Notes under the pieces: generated by a model
The model's database searches: none
Told to the model about the DNA's origin: nothing
The model's input: the letters and a program-made list of their open reading frames with translations, nothing else
In this document: positions 8,315 through 17,014 of the stretch, piece after piece
Position numbering within the stretch: the first letter of the stretch is position 1
Layout: the number at the start of each line of letters is the position of its first letter
Translations under genes and position numbers: made by a program
Assembly: GCA_020438485.1 (NCBI GenBank)
Contig: JAGQUM010000050.1
Location: forward strand, 1 to 34,984
Reading direction: 5' to 3'
DNA length: 34,984 bases
Source of the DNA: Thermoleophilia bacterium
GTDB lineage: Bacteria; Actinomycetota; Thermoleophilia; Miltoncostaeales; Miltoncostaeaceae

Positions 8315-8875
8315 TCACCGCGGTGCCCCCTGGCGGCGCTGCACGAGCCCGGACGCCACCAGCAGCAGCGCGACGAGCACGAACGCCGTCCCCGCCAGCA
8401 CCGGGATCGTGATGTAGCCGAACTCGTCGATCCACTTCACCGAGCACGGGACGCCCACCCGGCACGCGGCGGACTCGTCGTCGGGGTGGGCCTCCACCCA
8501 GACGTGCCGCGCCGAGATGCCCGCGCCGATCAGGGGCAGGACGGCCGCGGCCAGCGTCAGCCACCAGCGCCTCACGATCGCCACGGCAACCAGCAGAAAC
8601 GCCAGCGGATACATCACCTCGCGCTGCAGCCAGCACAGGTGGCACGGGATGAAGCCCGCGTCGTTGGAGAACCACAGGCTGCCCGCCACCGCCACGGCGG
8701 CGACGCCCGCGGCCATCCACGCGCCCCACTCCCCCAGCGTCGCGGCCGCCGGCGCGATCGCCCGCCGGGCCGCCGGGGAGACCGCCGCGGCGAGAGCGGC
8801 GATCAGGAGCCCCACGACGGCAAGCTGGGCGACGACGCCCAGCGAGGCCAGCAACGCGATCCCGAAATCCCTCAC
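8315..8875 (-). CDS. DsbB-like disulfide bond formation protein
   Basis: A membrane protein of 186 residues with about four to five hydrophobic helices. The redox-active CHLC pair is Cys78-Cys81 at the end of a helix, followed by WLQREVMYPLAF, a DsbB signature. A second cysteine pair, Cys138 and Cys144 (CRVGVPC), lies in the next outer loop. These match the two DsbB disulfides that pass electrons from DsbA to quinone. GTG 8875 is used because an upstream start would add a non-membrane, basic tail. No DsbA or thioredoxin-like partner is in the window. The gene leads the minus-strand operon with the MMPL transporter and the glycosidase-like lipoprotein, suggesting extracellular disulfides there. 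Confidence 0.88.
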   Translation of the reverse strand: MRDFGIALLASLGVVAQLAVVGLLIAALAAAVSPAARRAIAPAAATLGEWGAWMAAGVAAVAVAGSLWFSNDAGFIPCHLCWLQREVMYPLAFLLVAVAIVRRWWLTLAAAVLPLIGAGISARHVWVEAHPDDESAACRVGVPCSVKWIDEFGYITIPVLAGTAFVLVALLLVASGLVQRRQGAPR

Positions 8876-8983
8876 GTGCCCCCCGGTCGTTGCGGCGTGC
8901 GTCGACCGCCCGCGCGCCGCGGGGACCATACCGCGGCCCGGCGCGGGCGGCGCACGAGCCCGGCCTTCCCGGGCGATCCGTGT

Positions 8984-9000
8984 TAGAACCCACGGTGGGT
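8984..9000. promoter_or_regulatory. Palindrome and possible -10 box in the dsbB/2-OGDH divergent gap
   Basis: ACCCAC-G-GTGGGT at 8988-9000 is a perfect 13-base palindrome. A weak -10-like TTAGAA runs into it (8983-8988), 49 bases before the proposed TTG start of the 2-oxoglutarate dehydrogenase gene. It could be an operator for either divergent operon. The rest of the 173-base gap is GC-rich and shows nothing else I can name. Confidence 0.3.
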
Positions 9001-9048
9001 GGGCCGCCCCCGCCGCCGCCTCCGTGTCGTCGATCCCGGGAGAGGGAC

Positions 9049-12000
9049 TTGTCCGCTGACTCCGAGCCGTACCGCGTCCTGCTACCCGAGCTTGGGGAGT
9101 CGGTCACGGAGGGGACGATCGTCGAGTGGAGGGTCAAGGAGGGGGACACCGTCGCCGCGGGCGACATCCTGCTCGACATGACCACCGACAAGGTGGACGT
9201 CGAGGTTCCCGCCCCGGTCGCCGGCACGATCACGAAGCTCGTGGCGGCCGAGGGCGACACCGTCGAGGTGGGCGGGCTGCTCGCCGAGATGGGCGGCGAC
9301 GGGGCGGCCCCCGCCGGCGACGCGGGCGAGGACGCCCCCGCCGACGACGCGGCGCGGGAGGAGCCCGCCGACGAGTCCCCGGCCGAGAAGGACTCCGCCG
9401 ACGAGGCGCCCGCCGAGGCCCCGGCCGCGGTCCCCAGTGGCGACGGCGTGGTGGCCATCGTGCTGCCCGAGATGGAGTCCGTGGTCGAGGGCACGGTCGT
9501 CGAGTGGTTCAAGCAGCCCGGCGACGACGTGGCGCAGAACGAGGATCTGCTGGAGATCTCCACCGACAAGGTCGACACACCCGTACCGTCGCCGGTCGCG
9601 GGCGTGCTGAAGAGCATCGAGGTGCCTGAGGGCGAGACGTTCGAGATCACGCAGGCCCTGGGCTACATCGCGGTGGGCGACGGGGCGGGCGCCGCCGGCT
9701 CGCCCGCGCCCGCCGCCTCACCCGCCGGGGGCGGCGACGGGTCAGCGCCGAAGGACGCCGAGAGCGACTCGCCGGCCACGCCGGTCGCGCGACGCCTGGC
9801 GGCCAAGGAGGGCGTCGACCTGGCCGGCGTCACCGGATCGGGATCGGGTGGGATGATCAGCAGGGCCGACGTCGAGAAGGCCGCCGCGCGCGGCGCGGAC
9901 GCGCCCCCGGCGGCGAAGCCCGCCGAGAAGGCCGCGGGCAAGGGCGGCGCCGGCGACCTGTTGAAGGGCCCGGCCGCCGTTCTGGCCACGTACATGGACA
10001 ACAGCCTCACGGTGCCGACGGCCACCAGCTTCCGCACGCTGGGCGTCGGGATGCTCGATGCCATGCGCAAGCAGATCAACGCGGACCTGGCCGAGCAGGG
10101 CAGCAAGGAAAAGCTGTCGTTCACCCACATCGTGGCGTGGGCCATCATCAAGGCCGCGGCGGAGTGGCCCGTCATGAACACGGGCTTCGAGCGCCGCGAC
10201 GGCAAGCCCTACGCTCTGCGCAGCGGCCAGGTCAACCTGGGCCTCGCCGTGGACGTCGAGCGCAAGGACGGGTCCCGCAGCCTGCTGGTGCCCGTCGTGA
10301 AGCACGCCGACGTGCTGGGCTTCAAGGGCTTCAAGGACGCGTACGACGACCTGGTCAAGCGCACCCGTTCCAACGACCTGTCGGCCGACGAACTGCGCGG
10401 CGCCACCATCACGCTCACCAACCCTGGCGGGCTGGGCACCGTCGCGTCCGTCCCGCGCCTCATGGCGGGCCAGGGCACGATCGTGGCCACCGGATCCATC
10501 GCGTACCCCGTGGGGCTCGGCAAGGCCAGTACGCAGGCCCTGGCACAGATGGGCGTGGAGAAGGTCATGACCATGACCTCCACGTACGACCACCGCGTCA
10601 TCCAGGGCGCCGAGAGCGGCGGGTTCCTGGCCTCCGTCGACGCGCTGTTGGAGGGCGGAGACGAGTTCTACAACGAGGTCCGCCAGAGCATGGGCCTCGC
10701 TCCCGCGCAGCCCGCCAAGGCCGCGCCGCCGGCCGCCGCCGCCCCCGTCGCCGCGGGCGCCGTCGCCCCCAGCGGGGGCGTGCCGCCGTCGGAGGACCTC
10801 GACCAGCTGCTGCGCTGGGTGTCGTCGGCCGCGTCGCTCATCCGGGCCACGCGCAGCCACGGCCATCTGGCCGCGGCGCTCGACCCGCTTGGCTCCACGC
10901 CGCCGGGAGACCCGTCGCTGGACCCCTCCTTCTACGGCCTGACGCCCGAGGCGATGGCCCGGATCCCCTCGTCGGTGCTGAAGATGCGCGTACCGGGCGA
11001 CAGTTTCCTGGCCGCGCTGCCCAACCTCCAGGCGGTGTACTCGGGCAGCATCGCGTACGAGGTCGAGCACATCACGTCGCACGAGATCCGCCGCTGGTGG
11101 CACCAGCACGTGGAGAGCGGCGACATGGCCGAGCCGCCGGTACCCGCCCGCAAGGTGGGCGTGCTGGAGCGCCTCATCCAGGTCGACGCGTTCGAGCGCT
11201 TCCTGCGCCGCCAGTATCTGGGCCAGAAGACGTTCTCCATCGAGGGCGTCGACGTGATGGTGCCACTGGCCGACGAGATCATCGACCTACTGGGCGAGGC
11301 GGGCTGCGAGGAGATCGTGCTGGGCATGGCCCACCGTGGCCGCCTGAGCTTCATCACGCACGTCGTGGGCCGCCCCGTCGAGTCGATCCTTGCCGAGTTC
11401 GAGGGCCACATGGAGTTCTCGTCCGAGGACGAGGGCTTCGACTTCGTCAAGACCGCCGGCGACGTGAAGTACCACCTCGGCGCGGAGGGCACGTTCGAGA
11501 CCCACAACGGCCACACCGTGACGGTGTCGCTGGCGTCGAACCCCAGCCACCTCGAGCAGGTCAACGCCGTGGCCGAGGGCTCCACGCGCGCCCGCCAGAG
11601 CGTTCGCTCCGGCGCCGCGTTCAAGCTCGACCACAAGGTCGCCGCGCCCGTCGTCATCCACGGCGACGCCGCGTTCCCCGGCCAGGGGGTGGTCGCCGAG
11701 ACGCTCAACCTGCAGGCGCTGCGCGGCTACACGACGGGCGGCACCATCCACATCATCGCCAACAACCAGATCGGGTTCACCACCGACCCGATGGACTCGC
11801 GGTCCACCGACAGCGCGTCCGATCTGGCCCGCGGCTTCGACGTGCCGATCATCCACGTCAACGCCGACGACGTTGAGGCCTGCCTCACCGCCGGCCGCCT
11901 GGCCGTGGCTTTCCGCCAGACGTTCCACCGGGACGTGCTGATCGACCTCATCGGCTACCGCCGCCTCGGCCACAACGAGGTGGACGAGCCCGCGTACACG

Positions 12001-13422
12001 CAGCCCGTGATGACCCGCACCATCAAGGCACACCCGCCCGTATCGCGCATCTACGGCACAAAGCTGGTGGGCGAGGGCCTGATCACCGAGGACGGCTTCA
12101 ACAGCATGGTGCAGGCCGCCGAGGAGGCGATGTCGGCCGCGCACAAGGAGATCACCAGCAACCCGCCCGAGCCGCCCACCGAGCAGCAGCTGGGCCGCAG
12201 CCCGAAGGAGGAACCGCTTCCGCCGAACCCGTCGGCCGATGTGCTGAACGACCTCAACGAGCAGCTCATCACGGTGCCCGAGAGCTTCACCATCCACCCG
12301 AAGCTGCGGCCGCAGCTGGAGCGCCGTCGCGGGGTGATGGGCGAGGAGGGCGGCATCACGTGGGCGCACGCCGAGGCCCTGGCGTTCGCGTCCCTGCTGA
12401 CCCAGAACGGCGTGCCGATCCGCATCACGGGCCAGGATGCCGGACGCGGCACGTTCAGCCAGCGGCACCTGGAGCTGCACGACGTGGGCGAGGGCGAGAC
12501 GTGGACGCCGCGCACCGGCCGGATCTACGTGCCGATGATGAACCTGCGCGACGCCCAGGCGACGTTCGAGCTGCACAACAGCCCGCTGTCGGAGTCGGCG
12601 GCGATGGGCTTCGAGTACGGGTACTCCACGCGCGCCTCCGAGGCCCTCGTGCTCTGGGAGGCGCAGTACGGCGACTTCGCCAACGGCGCCCAGATCATGG
12701 TCGACCAGTTCATCGTGTCCGGCCGCGCCAAGTGGGGCGAGAAGTCGCGCCTGACACTGCTCTTGCCACACGGCTACGAGGGCAACGGCCCCGAGCACTC
12801 CTCGGGCCGCATCGAGCGCTTCCTGCAGCTGTGTGCCGAGGACAACATCCGCGTGGCGAACTGCTCGACGGCCGCGAACTACTACCACCTGCTGCGCCTG
12901 CAGGCGCTGAGCTCCAAGCACCGGCCGCTGGTCGTGTTCACGCCCAAGAGCCTGCTGCGCGCGAAGGCCGCGACCGCCACGCTGGACGAGTTGGTGAACG
13001 GCGCGTTCCAGTGGGTCATCGACGACCCCACCGTCGACGACCGCGACGCGGTCACGACGGTGGCGCTGTGCAGCGGCAAGATCTACCACGAGCTGCAGGG
13101 CAGCAAGAAGCGCCCCGAGCGCCCCGACCTGGCCATCGCCCGCGTGGAGATGATCTACCCGTTCCCGCGGCGCGAGATCCGCGAGCTGCTGGCGTCCTAC
13201 CCGAACCTCAAGCAGGTCCTGTGGGTGCAGGAGGAGCCGGCCAACATGGGTCCGTGGGACTACATGAACCCCCGCCTGCGCGTGAAGGTGATGCCGAAGG
13301 GCGTGACGCTGGACTACCGCGGCCGGGCGCGGCGCGCCAGCCCCAGCGAGGGCTACCCGCAGGCCCACCAGGCCGAGCAGGAGCGCATCATCACCGAGAC
13401 GCTCACCGCCGGCGGGGAGTAG
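9049..13422 (+). CDS. Single-chain 2-oxoglutarate dehydrogenase E2-E1 with its own lipoyl domains
   Basis: A 1457-residue fusion for the 2-oxoglutarate to succinyl-CoA step of the TCA cycle. Domains in order: lipoyl domain 1 (about 8-82, lipoyl-Lys48 in TTDKVDV); acidic Ala/Pro linker; lipoyl domain 2 (about 134-210, Lys174 in STDKVDT); peripheral-subunit/E3-binding domain (about 243-278); E2 acyltransferase core (about 306-550, DHRVIQG with His515); then a full ThDP-dependent E1 from about 581 (GMAHRGRL near 759-766). Mycobacterial Kgd and corynebacterial OdhA share the E2-E1 fusion but lack lipoyl and E3-binding domains, so this version looks self-contained apart from E3. TTG 9049 is preferred for its GGGAGAGGG ribosome binding region; upstream residues are low complexity. 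A lipoyl-attachment gene follows seven bases later. Confidence 0.93.
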   Translation: MSADSEPYRVLLPELGESVTEGTIVEWRVKEGDTVAAGDILLDMTTDKVDVEVPAPVAGTITKLVAAEGDTVEVGGLLAEMGGDGAAPAGDAGEDAPADDAAREEPADESPAEKDSADEAPAEAPAAVPSGDGVVAIVLPEMESVVEGTVVEWFKQPGDDVAQNEDLLEISTDKVDTPVPSPVAGVLKSIEVPEGETFEITQALGYIAVGDGAGAAGSPAPAASPAGGGDGSAPKDAESDSPATPVARRLAAKEGVDLAGVTGSGSGGMISRADVEKAAARGADAPPAAKPAEKAAGKGGAGDLLKGPAAVLATYMDNSLTVPTATSFRTLGVGMLDAMRKQINADLAEQGSKEKLSFTHIVAWAIIKAAAEWPVMNTGFERRDGKPYALRSGQVNLGLAVDVERKDGSRSLLVPVVKHADVLGFKGFKDAYDDLVKRTRSNDLSADELRGATITLTNPGGLGTVASVPRLMAGQGTIVATGSIAYPVGLGKASTQALAQMGVEKVMTMTSTYDHRVIQGAESGGFLASVDALLEGGDEFYNEVRQSMGLAPAQPAKAAPPAAAAPVAAGAVAPSGGVPPSEDLDQLLRWVSSAASLIRATRSHGHLAAALDPLGSTPPGDPSLDPSFYGLTPEAMARIPSSVLKMRVPGDSFLAALPNLQAVYSGSIAYEVEHITSHEIRRWWHQHVESGDMAEPPVPARKVGVLERLIQVDAFERFLRRQYLGQKTFSIEGVDVMVPLADEIIDLLGEAGCEEIVLGMAHRGRLSFITHVVGRPVESILAEFEGHMEFSSEDEGFDFVKTAGDVKYHLGAEGTFETHNGHTVTVSLASNPSHLEQVNAVAEGSTRARQSVRSGAAFKLDHKVAAPVVIHGDAAFPGQGVVAETLNLQALRGYTTGGTIHIIANNQIGFTTDPMDSRSTDSASDLARGFDVPIIHVNADDVEACLTAGRLAVAFRQTFHRDVLIDLIGYRRLGHNEVDEPAYTQPVMTRTIKAHPPVSRIYGTKLVGEGLITEDGFNSMVQAAEEAMSAAHKEITSNPPEPPTEQQLGRSPKEEPLPPNPSADVLNDLNEQLITVPESFTIHPKLRPQLERRRGVMGEEGGITWAHAEALAFASLLTQNGVPIRITGQDAGRGTFSQRHLELHDVGEGETWTPRTGRIYVPMMNLRDAQATFELHNSPLSESAAMGFEYGYSTRASEALVLWEAQYGDFANGAQIMVDQFIVSGRAKWGEKSRLTLLLPHGYEGNGPEHSSGRIERFLQLCAEDNIRVANCSTAANYYHLLRLQALSSKHRPLVVFTPKSLLRAKAATATLDELVNGAFQWVIDDPTVDDRDAVTTVALCSGKIYHELQGSKKRPERPDLAIARVEMIYPFPRREIRELLASYPNLKQVLWVQEEPANMGPWDYMNPRLRVKVMPKGVTLDYRGRARRASPSEGYPQAHQAEQERIITETLTAGGE

Positions 13423-13429
13423 GGACCGC

Positions 13430-14203
13430 ATGGACGCGCCGCCCGGCCCCGGGGTCTGGCGGCGCGTCGGACCTGACGCGCTCGACCCCCGCGCCGCGGT
13501 TGACAGACCCCTCCGTCTTCTGGACCGCATGGCCGACGTCGGCCCGCCGGTGACGTCGTGGTCGACGGTCACGCGCCCCTGCCTGGTGCTGGGCCGCACG
13601 GGTCGCCCCGCCGGCGTGAACGCGGCGCACGCGGCGGCCGCCGGCATCGAGGTGGTGGAGCGCCGCTCGGGCGGGCAGCCGGTGCTGTGGGACGCGGGCC
13701 TGCTGTCGCTGGACGTCGTGCTGCCGCCCGGCCACGCCCTGGCCGGCCGGGATGTGACGCTGGCGTACCGGTGGCTGGGCGACGCGCTGGCGAACGGACT
13801 GCGCGACGCCGGCGTGCCCGGCACGCGGACCGTGTCGATCGGTGAGGCGCGCGAGCACGCCGCCCGCGGCGACGCCCAGGCGACGCGGGCCCGCCGGGCC
13901 TGCTTCGGGGCCCTGTCTCCGTTCGAGGTGGTGGCGGCCGACGGGCGCAAGCTCGTGGGCCTGGCCCAGGCCCGCCGCCGCGCGGGGACGCTGTTCCAGT
14001 GCGGCGTGCTGATGCGGTGGGCTCCGGCCACGCTGGCGGCGTGCCTGGAGGCCGACCCCGGCGAGGCGGAGCGCCTGGCCGCCGCGCTGGGCGCCTCCGC
14101 CACCGACGTCGCGACCGCCGCCCCCGGCGTGTCGGCCGCCGACGTGGTGGCTGCCGTGGACGCGCGACTCGCCGCGGCGCTCGGTGCGGTGGCGACGACG
14201 TGA
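13430..14203 (+). CDS. Lipoyl/octanoyl transferase of the LplA/LipM family
   Basis: A 257-residue member of the biotin/lipoyl attachment (BPL/LplA) fold. Visible family blocks are the opening WRRVGPDALDPRAAVDR, the RRSGGQPV loop (residues 78-85; usually RRxGGGAV), a CF-x3-SPFEVV segment with Cys158, and DGRKLVGLAQARR with the conserved Lys174. A cysteine at this place is what LipM-type octanoyltransferases use as nucleophile, so octanoyl transfer from acyl carrier protein is at least as likely as ATP-dependent lipoate ligation. The gene starts seven bases after the dehydrogenase gene, whose two lipoyl domains are its obvious substrate. Its TGA overlaps the GTG of the next gene. The Gln-Pro in place of Gly-Ala in the first loop is unusual. 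Confidence 0.75.
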   Translation: MDAPPGPGVWRRVGPDALDPRAAVDRPLRLLDRMADVGPPVTSWSTVTRPCLVLGRTGRPAGVNAAHAAAAGIEVVERRSGGQPVLWDAGLLSLDVVLPPGHALAGRDVTLAYRWLGDALANGLRDAGVPGTRTVSIGEAREHAARGDAQATRARRACFGALSPFEVVAADGRKLVGLAQARRRAGTLFQCGVLMRWAPATLAACLEADPGEAERLAAALGASATDVATAAPGVSAADVVAAVDARLAAALGAVATT

Positions 14204-15066
14204 CCAGGTTCGCCTCCGCCGACGACCTGCCCGCGCCGTTGCCGCTTGACGAGGACTGGGTGATCGAGGGTGACAACATGGCGGTGCTGTCCGCGCTGCC
14301 GGACGCCGCGTTCGACCTGGTCTACATCGACCCGCCGTTCAACACGGGCCGCGCGCGCACCCACGGCATCGTGGCGGCCGAGCGGGCCGCTCCCGGCCGA
14401 GGACGTGCGGGCTTTCACGGACGCGAGTACACCCGCCGCGTCACCGAGACCCGCTCGTACGCCGACGCGTTCGACGACTACCTGGGGTTCGTGGCCCCGC
14501 GGCTGGAGCAGGCGCGGCGCCTGCTGGCGCCCTGGGGCACCCTGTACTTCCACATCGACTACCGCGAGGCGCACTACTGCAAGGTGCTGCTGGACGACCT
14601 CTTCGGCCGCGACGCGTTCCTCAACGAGATCATCTGGGCGTACGACTACGGCGCCCGCACCACCCGCCGCTGGCCCGCGAAGCACGACACGATCCTGGTG
14701 TACGTCAGGGATCCGTCGGGGTATCACTTCGACTCGGGCGAGGTGGACCGCGAGCCGTACATGGCCCCCGGCCTCGTGACGCCCGAGAAGGCCGCGCGAG
14801 GAAAGCTCCCCACCGACGTCTGGTGGCACACCATCGTGGGGACGAACAGCCGGGAGAAGACCGGTTACCCCACGCAGAAACCCGAGGGGGTCGTGCGGCG
14901 CGCCGTGGCGGCGTCGTCCCGTCCCGGGGGCTGGTGCCTGGACTTCTTCGCGGGCTCGAGGACGCTGGGGGCGGCCGCCCGCGGCCTGGGCAGGAGGTTC
15001 GTCCTGGTGGACGACAACCCCGAGGCCATCGCGGTGATGCGCCGGCGGCTCGGAGACAGACCCTAG
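14200..15066 (+). CDS. Solitary DNA methyltransferase (N4/N6, beta-type motif order)
   Basis: A 288-residue amino-methyltransferase. The catalytic motif IV DPPF (residues 44-47, in VYIDPPFNTG) comes first. Motif X (YPTQKPE) and the SAM-binding motif I (LDFFAGSRTLGAAA, about 247-260) are at the C-terminus, the beta-class order. Motif I usually reads FxGxGT; here GSRTLG departs from it but the fold should hold. The specificity region between them includes an EYTRRVTETRSYADAF block. No restriction endonuclease gene is nearby, so it is an orphan, possibly with an epigenetic role. It overlaps the lipoyl transferase gene by four bases (GTGA). Its TAG shares CTAG (15063-15066) with the stop of the convergent gene. 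Confidence 0.86.
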   Translation: MTRFASADDLPAPLPLDEDWVIEGDNMAVLSALPDAAFDLVYIDPPFNTGRARTHGIVAAERAAPGRGRAGFHGREYTRRVTETRSYADAFDDYLGFVAPRLEQARRLLAPWGTLYFHIDYREAHYCKVLLDDLFGRDAFLNEIIWAYDYGARTTRRWPAKHDTILVYVRDPSGYHFDSGEVDREPYMAPGLVTPEKAARGKLPTDVWWHTIVGTNSREKTGYPTQKPEGVVRRAVAASSRPGGWCLDFFAGSRTLGAAARGLGRRFVLVDDNPEAIAVMRRRLGDRP

Positions 15067-16694
15067 CCGGGCGCCACCCGCACCACCAGGCACGCCGGGC
15101 CGTCGGCGGACCGGGCGCGCAGGCCGGCCAGCGCGGAGGCCAGGTCGCGCGGCCGCTCCACCCGCTCCACCGATGCCCCGAAAGCCGCGCACAGAGCGCC
15201 CGGGTCGTAGCCCCCCAGGCCCAGGCCCGGCCACGCCCCGCCCGGCCTGCCGGTGAGGTCGCGCAGGCCGGCGCGCAGGATCTCGTAGCCGCCGTTGTCG
15301 GCCACCACGAGGCCCACCCGCGCGCCGTGCCGGGCGGCCGTCCACAGCGCGTGCGCGCCGAATACCAGGCCGCCGTCGCCCTGCAGGCACGTGCAGTAGC
15401 GGCCCGGGTGCGCGATGGCCCCGCCCACGCACGCGGGGAGGCCCCAGCCGAGCGCGCTGCCCCGGTGGGCGAGCCAGTTCCCGGGCCGCCCGCGGCGGCT
15501 GCGGCGGAGGGCCCGCCCGGACGTGAGGCCCTCGTCCACCAGCATGTCGCCGGGGCGCACGTGGGCGTCGACGGCGCGGGCCAGCGCGTGCGGCGTGATG
15601 CCCCGCGGGTCCGCCACGGGGTCGGCCCATGACGCCCGTCGCCGCGCGGCGTGGGCGGCGGCGGCCGCGTGCACCCGGGCGCGCGCTCCGGGGACGCGGC
15701 GGGGCAACGCCACCAGCAGGGCCTCCGCGGCCCGCCGCGGGTCTGCGTGCAGCGCCACGTCGGTGCGAGCGTTGCGCCCCAGGCCGTCGGCATCGGCGTC
15801 GGCGTGCACCAGGTGCGTGCCCGAGGCCAGCGGGGGCCCCGGGCTGTGGCCGAACACGCGGAACACGGGGCACCCGAGCGCGAGCACGACGTCGTGGACC
15901 GCCAGGGTCGCACGGATGGCGTCGCCCATCGGGGGCAGGTATCCGGCCCAGAGCGCGTCGTTCCAGGCGACGGGCGCGCGGGCGGCGTGGGGCTCGCCCC
16001 ACACGGGTGCGCCCAGCCGCAGGGCCAGCGCCGCCACGGCCGCCCCGCCGCCCGCGTGGGCCACGCCGTCACCCGCCACGATCGCGGGCGCGTCCGCCAC
16101 AGCCAGCAGTTCGGCGGCGCGCGCGACGGCCCGGGGCGGGGGTTCCGGGGCGGGCGCGCCGGCCCACGGGGCGCGCGTCCCCTCCCCGGCGGCCGCGGCG
16201 GTCTGCACGTCCAGCGGGATGCCCACGAGAGCGGGACCGCACGGAGGCGTCAGCGCGGCGCGCGCCGCGCGGTCGAGGGCGGCGGGAAGTGAGGCGGCCG
16301 CGTCCACCTCCTCCGCGTGGACCGTGGCCTCGCGGGCGATGGCGACCACGTCGCCGCCCAGGAACGGGTCCGTGCCGCGCAGCGCCGTGTGCTGGGTGCC
16401 CGCCGTCACAAGCAGCGGCACGCGGGCGCGGCGGGCGTTCATCAGCGCCGCCATGGCCGTGGCGACGCCGGGCCCCGTGTGCAGGTTCACCGCGGCGATG
16501 CGGCCGGTGGACTGGGCGTACCCGTCGGCCATGCCCACGACGCCCGCCTCGTGCAGGCCCAGCACGTACCGCACGCGGTTCTGACGCGACAGCGCGTCGA
16601 TCAGCGGCAGCTCCGTGGAGCCCGGGTTGCCGAACAGGTGCGTGACCCCCTGGTCGGCGAGGACCGCGAGCAGGGCGTCGCAGGCACCCGTCAC
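15063..16694 (-). CDS. ThDP-dependent decarboxylase, benzoylformate decarboxylase/acetolactate synthase type
   Basis: A 543-residue enzyme with the three-domain layout of the pyruvate-decarboxylase superfamily. The N-terminal domain has VTHLFGNPGSTELP and the ThDP-activating Glu49 in LHEAGVVGMADGYA. The middle domain is Rossmann-like. The C-terminal domain has the GDG...DN cofactor motif (QGDGGLVFGAHALW to VVADNGGYEIL). The FGNPGSTELP wording is typical of benzoylformate decarboxylase-like proteins rather than biosynthetic IlvB, and no IlvN partner is near. The substrate is probably a 2-oxo acid. GTG 16694 begins the conserved N-terminus, 22 bases after the clpS stop, giving a minus-strand operon with clpS and the MDR gene. 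Confidence 0.85.
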   Translation of the reverse strand: MTGACDALLAVLADQGVTHLFGNPGSTELPLIDALSRQNRVRYVLGLHEAGVVGMADGYAQSTGRIAAVNLHTGPGVATAMAALMNARRARVPLLVTAGTQHTALRGTDPFLGGDVVAIAREATVHAEEVDAAASLPAALDRAARAALTPPCGPALVGIPLDVQTAAAAGEGTRAPWAGAPAPEPPPRAVARAAELLAVADAPAIVAGDGVAHAGGGAAVAALALRLGAPVWGEPHAARAPVAWNDALWAGYLPPMGDAIRATLAVHDVVLALGCPVFRVFGHSPGPPLASGTHLVHADADADGLGRNARTDVALHADPRRAAEALLVALPRRVPGARARVHAAAAAHAARRRASWADPVADPRGITPHALARAVDAHVRPGDMLVDEGLTSGRALRRSRRGRPGNWLAHRGSALGWGLPACVGGAIAHPGRYCTCLQGDGGLVFGAHALWTAARHGARVGLVVADNGGYEILRAGLRDLTGRPGGAWPGLGLGGYDPGALCAAFGASVERVERPRDLASALAGLRARSADGPACLVVRVAPG

Positions 16695-16716
16695 GTCGTA
16701 CGCGCCACGGCGGGCG

Positions 16717-17007
16717 TCAGTCGAGAGGCGCCATCGTGAGCCCGGCGTCCGAGAGCTGCTCCCAGTAGAGCTCGGCGGGCTCCCGCATGCCGCTCCACAC
16801 ACGGGCACGGCCGCGGTTGTGGATCTCGTTGGCGAAGCCCATCCCCTTCTCGTAGCTCACGCCCGGCAGGACGCCCGCCAGGATGGATGCGACGCCCTGG
16901 AACGTGTTGTGGTCGTCGTTGAGCACGATGATGTTGGTGGGACCACCCAGGCCGGTCCCGTCGCCCGTGCGGGGCTTCTCGACGGTTGTGGGATCGATCG
17001 TCGCCAT
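16717..17007 (-). CDS. clpS: ATP-dependent Clp protease adaptor ClpS
   Basis: A 96-residue adaptor that hands N-degron substrates to the Clp AAA+ unfoldase. The core matches the family: NIIVLNDDHNTFQGV near residues 25-39 (the Asp-Asp-His loop that binds the N-terminal residue), followed by helices and a C-terminal EQLSDAGLTMAPLD. The first 22 residues are a flexible tail, as usual. There is no Shine-Dalgarno sequence; TATCCT lies seven bases before the ATG, so a leaderless transcript starting here is possible. The gene is 27 bases after the MDR stop and 22 bases before the ThDP enzyme. The family pairing is often with a transcription or proteolysis gene, so this metabolic setting is unusual. 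Confidence 0.92.
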   Translation of the reverse strand: MATIDPTTVEKPRTGDGTGLGGPTNIIVLNDDHNTFQGVASILAGVLPGVSYEKGMGFANEIHNRGRARVWSGMREPAELYWEQLSDAGLTMAPLD

Positions 17008-17014
17008 GCGGCCA

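Noticed and set aside
11287-16002. A minus-strand open frame of 1571 codons
   Set aside because: It runs opposite the clearly recognisable dehydrogenase, lipoyl transferase and methyltransferase genes and its translation is low-complexity Arg/Gly/Ala with no domain. It is a by-product of high GC.
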